A stretch of DNA of 64,000 nucleotides from Mycolicibacterium tokaiense (lineage in GTDB: Bacteria > Actinomycetota > Actinomycetes > Mycobacteriales > Mycobacteriaceae), in assembly GCF_010725885.1 (NCBI RefSeq), contig NZ_AP022600.1:372001-436000 (forward strand). Reading direction: 5' to 3'. A program made the position numbers and the translations under genes. Shown piece by piece: positions 57,629 to 64,000 of the stretch. Position 1 is the first letter of the stretch. Each line of letters opens with the position of its first letter. The notes under the pieces are model-generated. The model did no database searches, was not told the DNA's origin, and saw nothing but the letters and a program-made list of their open reading frames with translations.

Positions 57629-58888
57629 GTGACCGTCACCCGCGCCGCTGGAACCCGCCTGCACTGGGCCTGGGTGGTAGCCGCCGTCAGCTTCGTCGCC
57701 CTGCTCGGGGCCGCCGGTTTCCGGTCCGTGCCCGGCGTGATGATGAATCCGCTGCACCATGAGTTCGGTTGGTCGCACGGCACCGTCGGTCTGGCGATGT
57801 CGGTGAACATGACGCTGTTCGGCCTGACGGCGCCGTTCGCCGCCGCGCTGATGGACCGGTTCGGCATCCGTCCGGTGCTCGCCGCCGCTCTCGGGCTGAT
57901 CGCCGCCGGCAGCGCGCTGAGCGTGACGATGACGGCCAGCTGGCAGCTGGTGGTGTTCTGGGGTGTGCTGGTGGGCACCGGCACCGGCGCCATCTCGATG
58001 GGCTTCGTGGCGACCATCGCCACCCGCTGGTTCGAGGCGCAACGCGGCCTGGTCACCGGTGTGCTGACCGCGGCCAGCGCCACCGGGCAGCTGATCTTCC
58101 TCCCCGTCGTGGCGGCCGTCACCACCTCGCACGGTTGGCGGTGGGCATCGATCATCGTGGCCGCGGCGGCACTGGCCGTGGTGCCGTTGGTGCTGGTGTT
58201 CATGCGGGACTGGCCGCGGGACAAGGGCCTGCTGCCGTACGGTGCCACCACCGCCGAAGACACTCCGAAACCGCCCGGCAGCAGTTTCGGCGCGGCATTC
58301 TCCGGCCTGGTCACCGGTGCCCGCGTGCCCGCATTCTGGTTACTAGCAGGCAGTTTCGCCATCTGCGGGATGACCACCAACGGGCTGATCGGCACCCACT
58401 TCATCCCCGCCGCCAACGACCACGGCATGCCGACCACGGTAGCCGCCGGACTGCTGGCCGTCGTCGGCGTGCTCGACGTCGCCGGCACGGTGTTCTCCGG
58501 CTGGCTCACCGACCGGGTGGACCCGCGGGTGCTGCTGGTCGTGTACTACCTCGGTCGTGGGCTCTCTCTGGTCGCCCTTCCGGCGCTGCTGTCCCCGCAC
58601 GCCGACGCCGGCACCTGGGTGTTCATCATCTTCTACGGCCTCGACTGGGTGGCCACCGTTCCGCCCACCATTGCCCTGTGCCGCAACTACTTCGGCGCCC
58701 AAGCCCCCATCGTCTTCGGCTGGGTGTTCGCCTCACATCAGGTGGGCGCAGCGGTTGCCGCCGCCGGCGCGGGGTGGATCCGGGATCTACAGGGCGATTA
58801 CGACCTGGCGTTCTATCTGGCGGCCGGTCTGTGTGTGCTCGCCGCGCTGATGTGCCTGTCGGTGCGCAGGGTTCAGCCCTTGCGGTAG
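57629..58888 (+). CDS. MFS transporter, monocarboxylate/OFA type
   Basis: 419 residues, 12 helices: AAVSFVALLGAAGFRSVPGV, FGLTAPFAAALMDRFGIRPV (motif A) and GTGTGAISMGFVATIATRWF followed by RGLVTGVLTAAS are typical of the MCT/OFA branch, which carries carboxylates. GTG 57629 lies 6 nt after GATAGT. The 3' end overlaps the next minus-strand gene by 16 nt. Confidence 0.85.
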   Translation: MTVTRAAGTRLHWAWVVAAVSFVALLGAAGFRSVPGVMMNPLHHEFGWSHGTVGLAMSVNMTLFGLTAPFAAALMDRFGIRPVLAAALGLIAAGSALSVTMTASWQLVVFWGVLVGTGTGAISMGFVATIATRWFEAQRGLVTGVLTAASATGQLIFLPVVAAVTTSHGWRWASIIVAAAALAVVPLVLVFMRDWPRDKGLLPYGATTAEDTPKPPGSSFGAAFSGLVTGARVPAFWLLAGSFAICGMTTNGLIGTHFIPAANDHGMPTTVAAGLLAVVGVLDVAGTVFSGWLTDRVDPRVLLVVYYLGRGLSLVALPALLSPHADAGTWVFIIFYGLDWVATVPPTIALCRNYFGAQAPIVFGWVFASHQVGAAVAAAGAGWIRDLQGDYDLAFYLAAGLCVLAALMCLSVRRVQPLR

Positions 58889-60018
58889 CCCACCATCTCC
58901 CGCGACAACACCCGGCGCAGCCGGGGTTCACGGCTGCACGCCACGGCGAACACCGTCAGCAGCACCCAGGTGGTGAGCGCGCTGAGCAGCACCAGCACGA
59001 ACGCCGCCCACGCCCCGCCGGTGATCTCCTCATTCGCCTTGTACCGAGCCCACAACCGCCAGTAGATCATCAGATTCACCGTCAGCCCCACGCCGTAGGA
59101 CACCACAAACGACAGCAGGAAAGGCTTCCAGGTGCCGTCATGCAGACGCGCCGAAATGGGTTCGTGCCGTAGCGGATACACCACCGACAGCACGTTGCCC
59201 ACCCCGAGCCAGATGAACACCATCGTGACCAGTTGGTCGATCAGCGCCACCGGGTTGCCGCCATCGGCCACGGTCAGGAACACGACCACCGGCAGCGCCG
59301 CCAGCGTGACCATGCACGCCATCGCGAGGTTCTTGGCGATCAGGATGCGCCACAAGCGTTCGCCGCTGCCCAGCTGCGCGCGTATCCGGTCGGCCTCGAA
59401 GCACAAGGCGTTGGTGCACACCACGCTGCCGACAACCGCCGAGAACAGATAGAGGGTGAGCCGTCCCGCGTCGTCGTAGCGGGTCACGCCGGTGAGGTGG
59501 TGAACGACCACCAGCGACAGCGCGATTCCCAGTGTGATGGCCAACCGCACCAGGATGGACCGGCTGCGCCGGACGTGCCGGATCTCGGCGCCCACGCGGC
59601 TGACCAGGGCGCGCAGGCGCGGCCCCAGATCTGCCACCACGTGGCGGCGGGCGGGCTGCGCACGGTCGGTCAGCTGCCGGGCGCGGTAGACGGCCAGGAT
59701 GGCTTCGGCGACTGCACCTCGGGCCAGGCCCACCGCCAACACGGCGTCGGCATCGGCGTGTCCGGGTGCACCCGCATCGCGGGTCAATGCGCTCAGGCGT
59801 TCGTGTTCCGCGGCGCGGGTCCGCCAGCCGGGCGAGGCATGGGCCCCCGCGATGTCGACCGACGGTGCGGCGGCCAGCTCGGCCGTCGCGGCCACGGCAA
59901 GGCGCTCCAGCGCGCTGTCGTCGGACCACGCCGCGGCCGCGCCTGCGGCATCCACCTGCGTCATCAGCTGCGCCAGCCCGCGCAGCTCGTCGAGGGCGGA
60001 ATCGGGGTGCGGGCTCAC
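58873..60018 (-). CDS. polytopic membrane protein, ABC-2-permease-like, function unknown
   Basis: 381 residues. Residues 1-150 are helical and cytoplasmic (LAQLMTQVDAAGAAAAW). Then about six membrane helices: ILVRLAITLGIALSLVVVHH, LTLYLFSAVVGSVVCTNALC, LAMACMVTLAALPVVVFLTV, LVTMVFIWLGVGNVLSVVYP and WAAFVLVLLSALTTWVLLTV. The last five resemble ABC-2 exporter permeases, but no ATPase gene is adjacent. GTG 60018 chosen over the upstream in-frame ATG because the sequence becomes protein-like there. Confidence 0.68.
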   Translation of the reverse strand: MSPHPDSALDELRGLAQLMTQVDAAGAAAAWSDDSALERLAVAATAELAAAPSVDIAGAHASPGWRTRAAEHERLSALTRDAGAPGHADADAVLAVGLARGAVAEAILAVYRARQLTDRAQPARRHVVADLGPRLRALVSRVGAEIRHVRRSRSILVRLAITLGIALSLVVVHHLTGVTRYDDAGRLTLYLFSAVVGSVVCTNALCFEADRIRAQLGSGERLWRILIAKNLAMACMVTLAALPVVVFLTVADGGNPVALIDQLVTMVFIWLGVGNVLSVVYPLRHEPISARLHDGTWKPFLLSFVVSYGVGLTVNLMIYWRLWARYKANEEITGGAWAAFVLVLLSALTTWVLLTVFAVACSREPRLRRVLSREMVGYRKG

Positions 60019-60212
60019 GCGTGTTACTGAACCACAGCGCTGCGGCACCGACACTGACCTGCGTCTTTTGAGCGAAAGTCAAGCTCACCGTACGATCTGA
60101 CCTGGCTTGATGCGCGCTGCGTCGCGTCTCGCCGACCGGATGAAACACAGCTTCTGTGCGTAACGGCCGACGGTGGCTTGACGACGTAAGAGGCGAGAGG
60201 AGCCTGCCCAAC

Positions 60213-60986
60213 GTGACGACTCGATCGAAGACACTCGGTGTGGCCGCGGCCTTCGCCGCCATCACCTTCTCCATCCCGACCGCGGTGAACGCGTTCGCGG
60301 AGCCGTCCCCCAGCCCCACCCCGCCGCCGATTCCGCTGCAGACCTCCAGCGTCCCGCAGCCGGAGGGCCCGGAGTGTGGCACCTACAAGGAGTCCCAGGC
60401 CACCGGGTCGTTCGACTCCACCCCGGCGCTCACGGCATCGGCGGCCATCGCCTCGATCCCCGAGCTCAGCACCTTCAGCCAGGCCATCTCCGGCCAGGTC
60501 AACCCCGCCGTGAACCTGGTCAGCGTGCTGGACAACGGGCCGTACAACGTCTTCGCCCCCACCGACGAGGCGTTCGCCAAGCTGGACCCGAGCGAGCTGG
60601 AGCTGCTGAAGTCCAACCCCGAAGAGCTGACCAGCGTGTTGTACTACCACATGGCGCTGGGGTACCTGAGCCCGGAAACCATCGAGGGCAAGCTGACCTC
60701 GCAGCAGGGTTCGCAGCTCACGATCACCGGCAGCGGCGGTGACATCAAGGTCGACGACGTGGCCAAGGTGGTCTGCGGCGGCATCACCGCCCAGAGCGCG
60801 AAGATCTACATGATCGACACCGTGCTCAGCCCGGCCGGTTCGCTGCCGGGTACCGCGACCACCACGACGTCGCCCACCAGCACGTCGGAAACCAGCACCA
60901 CCGAGACCACGACCACCTCGGCGACCTCCACCGAGACGCCGGCTCCCACAACGAGCCTGCCGGCTGAGGCTGCTCCGACCGCCTGA
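60213..60986 (+). CDS. secreted fasciclin-domain protein (MPT70/MPT83-like)
   Basis: 257 residues. Signal peptide TLGVAAAFAAITFSIPTAVN with cleavage after AFA, Pro-rich linker, then one FAS1 domain (~55-205): H1-type segment YNVFAPTDEAFAKLD and H2-type IYMIDTVLSP. The C-terminus is a ~45-residue Thr/Ser stretch. MPT70-type proteins are secreted or wall-bound adhesion/immunogenic proteins. No lipobox, so secreted rather than anchored. GTG 60213 has GAGGAG 10 nt upstream. An interspersed inverted repeat follows. Confidence 0.88.
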   Translation: MTTRSKTLGVAAAFAAITFSIPTAVNAFAEPSPSPTPPPIPLQTSSVPQPEGPECGTYKESQATGSFDSTPALTASAAIASIPELSTFSQAISGQVNPAVNLVSVLDNGPYNVFAPTDEAFAKLDPSELELLKSNPEELTSVLYYHMALGYLSPETIEGKLTSQQGSQLTITGSGGDIKVDDVAKVVCGGITAQSAKIYMIDTVLSPAGSLPGTATTTTSPTSTSETSTTETTTTSATSTETPAPTTSLPAEAAPTA

Positions 60987-60993
60987 GCTACGC

Positions 60994-61052
60994 CGAGCAG
61001 ACGCCAACTCGGATCGCCATTCGCCGCGATCGCCCGAGTTGGCGTCTGCTCG
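60994..61052. terminator. interspersed inverted repeat between convergent genes (copy 2)
   Basis: 19-bp perfect arms 60994-61012 / 61034-61052 (CGAGCAGACGCCAACTCGG), with an inner GATCGC/GCGATC pairing. Same arm sequence as copy 1 except one compensated base pair (G in copy 1, C here). Located 8 nt after one stop and 6 nt from the other. Confidence 0.75.
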
Positions 61053-61057
61053 CCGTT

Positions 61058-61855
61058 CTACCGCGCCTTCCAGACCGGCTGACGTTTCTCGGCGAAGGCC
61101 AGCGGCCCCTCCTTGGCGTCCTCGGACCGGAACACCCCCACCATTTCCTTCATCGTGCGCGACCAGCCGTCCTTCTCGACGGTGACGACGCCGTCGTCCA
61201 CGCCGTAGGCCACCCGCTTGCTGGCCTGCACGGCCAGCGGTGCGTTGCCGGCGATCCGCTCGGCCAGCGCCACCGCCGCGTCCACCACGGTGCCGTCCGG
61301 CACCACCTGGTTGATCAGCCCCCACTTGAGCGCGTCGGCGGCGGTCATGGGCTCGCCGGTGAGGACCAGCTCCAGTCCCACCTTGCGGGGCAGCTGGTCG
61401 ACGATGCGGAACACCCCGCCGGCGGCGGCGATCAGTCCTCGTTTCACCTCGGGCAGCCCGAACTTGGCGCGTTCCTCGGCGATCACCAGGTCACTGGCCA
61501 GCGCCAGCTCCGTGCCACCACCGAGCGCCGTGCCGTTGACCGCGGCGATGGTGGGTTTGTCGATGAAGTGGCTCACGTAGCCGGCGAAGCCGTACTCCGG
61601 GTGTTCGGGGTGAAAGAGGTTCTCCCGCCGCGAGATCGCCTTCAGGTCCGCCCCCGCGCAGAACGACTTGTCCCCTGAGCCGGTGATGACGACCACCCGC
61701 ACCTCGGGATCGGCCTGCGCGGCGGCCATCGCGTCACCGACGGCGGTGCTCACCGCGGCGTTGACGGCGTTGCGCGCCTCAGGCCGGTTGATCGTGATGA
61801 TCAGGACGTTGCCGCGGCGTTCGGTGAGGGCGCCGGGTGCTTCGACGTCGCTCAC
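61058..61855 (-). CDS. enoyl-CoA hydratase (crotonase)
   Basis: 265 residues with both catalytic glutamates in place: NGTALGGGTELALASDL and KFGLPEVKRGL. KSFCAGADLKAISRRENLF supplies the oxyanion hole. A classical hydratase of beta-oxidation. It starts within the thiolase stop (4-nt overlap, ATGA), so the two are one operon and probably work on the same acyl-CoA pathway. Confidence 0.92.
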   Translation of the reverse strand: MSDVEAPGALTERRGNVLIITINRPEARNAVNAAVSTAVGDAMAAAQADPEVRVVVITGSGDKSFCAGADLKAISRRENLFHPEHPEYGFAGYVSHFIDKPTIAAVNGTALGGGTELALASDLVIAEERAKFGLPEVKRGLIAAAGGVFRIVDQLPRKVGLELVLTGEPMTAADALKWGLINQVVPDGTVVDAAVALAERIAGNAPLAVQASKRVAYGVDDGVVTVEKDGWSRTMKEMVGVFRSEDAKEGPLAFAEKRQPVWKAR

Positions 61856-63009
61856 AGCAGCTCGAGGATGGTCGCGTTGGCCTGGCCGCCGCCTTCACAC
61901 ATGGTCTGCAGGCCGTACTGAATTCCCTTGTCCCGCATGTGGTACAGCATCGTGGTCATGATGCGTGCGCCGGAACCGCCGAGCGGGTGGCCCAGCGCGA
62001 TGGCACCACCGTTGGGGTTCAGCTTCTTCTCGTCGGCGCCGATGTCCTTCAGCCACGCCATGGGCACCGGCGCGAACGCCTCGTTGACCTCAAACACCCC
62101 GATCTCGTCGAGGCTCAGGCCGGACCGCTTGAGGACCTTCTGCGTTGCGGGGATGGGCGCGGTCAGCATGATCACCGGGTCTGCACCGGCCAGCGTGGCG
62201 GTGTGCACCTTGGCGATCGGCTTGAGTCCCAACGACTTCGCCTTCTCGGCGGACATGAACAGCAGCGCGGCCGAGCCGTCGGAGATCTGCGAGGAGTTGC
62301 CCGCGTGGATCACGCCGTCCTCCTTGAAGGCCGGCTTGATGCCGGCCAGCTTCTCCACCGATCCACCGCGGCGGATACCTTCGTCCTTGGTGATCGCGAC
62401 CTCGTTGCCGTCGGCGTCCTTGGTGCGGATCCCGACGATCTGGTCATCGAACGCGCCAGAATCCTGGGCAGCGGCAGCCTTTTCGTGTGAACCGAGCGAG
62501 AACTGGTCCAGCGCGGTGCGGTCGAGACCCCACTGCTCGGCGATCATCTCCGCACCGATGCCCTGGTTCGGGGTCTGGCTGTACCGGGTCCGGAACGCGT
62601 CGGGGTAGGGGTGCCCGCCGTTGGCCAGCGAGGAGCCCATCGGGGTGCGCGACATCGACTCGACGCCACCGGCCACCACCACGTCATAGTGGCCGGCAAC
62701 CACGCCGGCGGCGGCGAAGTGCACCGACTGCTGGCTCGAACCGCACTGCCGGTCGACGGTCACGCCCGGAACAGTCTCGGGCCACCCGGCCGCCAGAACG
62801 GCGGTGCGGGCGATGTCGAGGGCCTGCTCCCCAGCCTGCATGACGCAGCCCCAGATGACGTCCTCGACGAGCGCCGGGTCCACCCCGGCGCGTTCCACCA
62901 AACCGTTGAGGACCTGCGCCGACAGTTCCGCCGGGTGCACCCCCGACAGACCACCATTGCGCTTTCCGATGGGCGAACGCACCGCCTCGACGATCACGGC
63001 TTCTGCCAT
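61852..63009 (-). CDS. acetyl-CoA acetyltransferase / 3-ketoacyl-CoA thiolase
   Basis: 385 residues. Catalytic Cys89 in VTVDRQCGSSQQSVHFAA, GGVESMSRTPMGSSLA, His in NGGAIALGHPLGGSGARI and the second Cys in MCEGGGQANA. The wording fits the FadA5/FadA-like degradative or steroid thiolases of actinobacteria. ATG 63009 opens AEAVIVEAVRSPIGKRNGG; upstream extension is not conserved. A palindrome with CAACCAAC lies 33-51 bp before the start. Confidence 0.92.
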   Translation of the reverse strand: MAEAVIVEAVRSPIGKRNGGLSGVHPAELSAQVLNGLVERAGVDPALVEDVIWGCVMQAGEQALDIARTAVLAAGWPETVPGVTVDRQCGSSQQSVHFAAAGVVAGHYDVVVAGGVESMSRTPMGSSLANGGHPYPDAFRTRYSQTPNQGIGAEMIAEQWGLDRTALDQFSLGSHEKAAAAQDSGAFDDQIVGIRTKDADGNEVAITKDEGIRRGGSVEKLAGIKPAFKEDGVIHAGNSSQISDGSAALLFMSAEKAKSLGLKPIAKVHTATLAGADPVIMLTAPIPATQKVLKRSGLSLDEIGVFEVNEAFAPVPMAWLKDIGADEKKLNPNGGAIALGHPLGGSGARIMTTMLYHMRDKGIQYGLQTMCEGGGQANATILELL

Positions 63010-63041
63010 GGACCTCTCCTCCCAGATCGACTTCCGTCTTC

Positions 63042-63060
63042 CCAACCGATTAGTTGGTTG
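63042..63060 (-). promoter_or_regulatory. palindromic CCAAC-N6-GTTGG site upstream of the thiolase-hydratase operon
   Basis: Minus strand reads CAACCAACTAATCGGTTGG. Two nested palindromes are possible (CCAAC-N6-GTTGG and CAACC-N8-GGTTG). It shares CAACCAAC with sites at 48965 and 50142. This is consistent with a TetR-type regulator of fatty-acid catabolism. Confidence 0.5.
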
Positions 63061-63167
63061 CCTGCATCGTTCTTAACACTTCGCGGGGGTACTCGGTATG
63101 GGTGGGTCGGAATTTCCGGCCCGGAGCCGCGGGTTGCAACCACGACGGAGCGAGACGAAGGAGAGTT

Positions 63168-63812
63168 ATGTCTGCCATCACCATCATCGGAGGCCACGGC
63201 AAGGTGGCCCTGCACCTGGCCCGGATCCTCACCGCCGACGGCCACCAGGTCTCCTCGGTGTTCCGCAATCCCGACCACGCCGACGAGGTGGCCGCCACCG
63301 GTGCCCGACCGGTGGTGGCCGACATCGAGAGCTCATCGGTCGACGAGCTGGCAGGACTGCTCAGCGGACAGGACGCGGTGGTGTTCAGCGCGGGTGCCGG
63401 CGGCGGTGACCCGGCGCGCACGTACGCCGTCGACCGCGACGCCGCCATCCGGGTGGTCGACGCGGCCGGGCAGGCGGGGGCGCGGCGTTTCGTCATGGTG
63501 TCCTACTTCGGTGCCGGCGCCGATCACGGTGTGCCGGAATCGAACTCCTTTTACCACTACGCCGAGGCGAAGGCGGCCGCCGATGCCCACCTGCGGGGCA
63601 CCGACCTGAATTGGACGATCTTGGGCCCCGGAAGTCTCACCCTCGATCCCGGCACCGGCCGCATCGCAGTGGGCAAGGAGGGCAAGGTGTCCCGCGAGGA
63701 CGTCGCCGCCGTGGCCGCGGCCACCCTGGCCGAGGACGCCACCATCAAGCGCACCATCGAGTTCAACAACGGCGACACCCCGATCGCCGAGGCAATCAGG
63801 GCCGGTCGATGA
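63168..63812 (+). CDS. NAD(P)-binding SDR/NmrA-like protein (YwnB/HSCARG type)
   Basis: 214 residues. Rossmann motif SAITIIGGHGKVALHLARIL, then VSSVFRNPDHADEVAATGAR and RFVMVSYFGAGADHG; NWTILGPGSLTLDPGTGRIA closes the domain. Length and order match small atypical SDRs with no strict catalytic Tyr-Lys. GGAG lies 6-7 nt before ATG 63168. Reaction unknown. Confidence 0.88.
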   Translation: MSAITIIGGHGKVALHLARILTADGHQVSSVFRNPDHADEVAATGARPVVADIESSSVDELAGLLSGQDAVVFSAGAGGGDPARTYAVDRDAAIRVVDAAGQAGARRFVMVSYFGAGADHGVPESNSFYHYAEAKAAADAHLRGTDLNWTILGPGSLTLDPGTGRIAVGKEGKVSREDVAAVAAATLAEDATIKRTIEFNNGDTPIAEAIRAGR

Positions 63813-63852
63813 GCTCGAGGCACGAGAGCGAGGGAGGGCCGGACGCAGAAAA

Positions 63853-64000
63853 TCAGGAGCTGACCGAACGGCTGCCCGTCACGTGCACGGGGACGGTGTC
63901 GTCCCAGGGTTGGCGGGTCACCATGTCGGCGACCTCGAGGTAACCGCGCTCGAACTCGCCGGTGGCGGCATCCACCAGCCGGTACTGCTGGGTCTGGCGG
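63853..64000 (-). CDS. C-terminal end of an unidentified protein (cut by window edge)
   Basis: Minus-strand frame from the window edge to TGA 63853 encodes RQTQQYRLVDAATGEFERGY, LEVADMVTRQPWDDTVPVHV and TGSRSVSS. Codon use is gene-like (nearly all third positions G or C) and it converges with the preceding gene. About 48 residues are visible; no family could be named. Confidence 0.6.
   Translation of the reverse strand, partial: RQTQQYRLVDAATGEFERGYLEVADMVTRQPWDDTVPVHVTGSRSVSS

Overview
The window is about 64 kb of high-GC actinobacterial DNA, almost certainly from a rapidly growing mycobacterium (Mycolicibacterium type). Diagnostic genes are mshB (mycothiol), fbiC (coenzyme F420), pimE (phosphatidylinositol mannosides), lpqW, an mmpL transporter, mmcO, a secreted PE-PPE-domain hydrolase and a DUF222/HNH '13E12' protein. 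From memory of the M. tuberculosis H37Rv map, the order is that of Rv1178 down to about Rv1140, shown here in reverse orientation. M. tuberculosis names below are family or synteny matches recalled from knowledge, not search results.

Region by region. 1-4.5 kb: dapC (cut by the left edge), ferredoxin fdxC, an ECF sigma factor, a membrane-anchored protein with an apparent frameshift, an MPT63-like secreted protein, a YceI protein and a small membrane protein. 4.6-11.8 kb: fbiC (interrupted by two frameshifts that bracket the linker between its two radical-SAM halves), a secreted protein with an acidic tail, an Rv1171-like membrane protein preceded by a 35-codon ORF, mshB, and a divergent ClC-type channel. 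11.8-22.1 kb: an 825-bp AT-richer gap, a 1051-residue secreted protein built from tandem 145-residue Ala-rich repeats, lpqW, typA, two small metal-binding-type proteins, and a PE-PPE hydrolase sharing its C-terminal tail design with the repeat protein. 22.1-28.6 kb: 13E12/HNH protein, mutT2, a DUF3159 membrane protein, pterin dehydratase, pimE, two Ala/Pro-rich secreted proteins and an HhH-GPD protein.

28.7-40 kb looks like an accessory block between the Rv1156 and Rv1155 equivalents. It holds a copper cassette (Met-rich membrane protein coupled to the lipoprotein multicopper oxidase mmcO), a LytS/LytTR two-component system running into a small membrane protein and a solute:sodium symporter, a GNAT enzyme, a second DUF485 + acetate-permease pair with a strong terminator, an MFS exporter and an acyltransferase-3 protein. 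40-50 kb returns to the conserved order: DUF5302, Rv1155-like flavoenzyme, O-methyltransferase, GntR, sirtuin, a methyltransferase/TetR/MmpL operon, DoxX, a leaderless 41-residue ORF, and a fatty-acid block (nitronate-monooxygenase-like enzyme, 3-hydroxyacyl-CoA dehydrogenase, alpha-methylacyl-CoA racemase, enoyl-CoA hydratase-like protein). 51-64 kb carries MFS exporters, a CPBP protease, an NmrA-like protein, gamma carbonic anhydrase, a TetR/aldo-keto reductase pair with a visible operator, a GlxA-type regulator, a fasciclin protein, a crotonase/thiolase operon and an NAD(P)-binding protein.

Themes that cut across the genes: many starts lie 6-8 nt downstream of a TANNNT -10 hexamer, the layout of leaderless mycobacterial transcripts; genes in operons overlap by 1-8 nt; and convergent gene ends carry long hairpins, two of which belong to one interspersed inverted-repeat family. 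I found no tRNA, rRNA, CRISPR array or complete insertion sequence.
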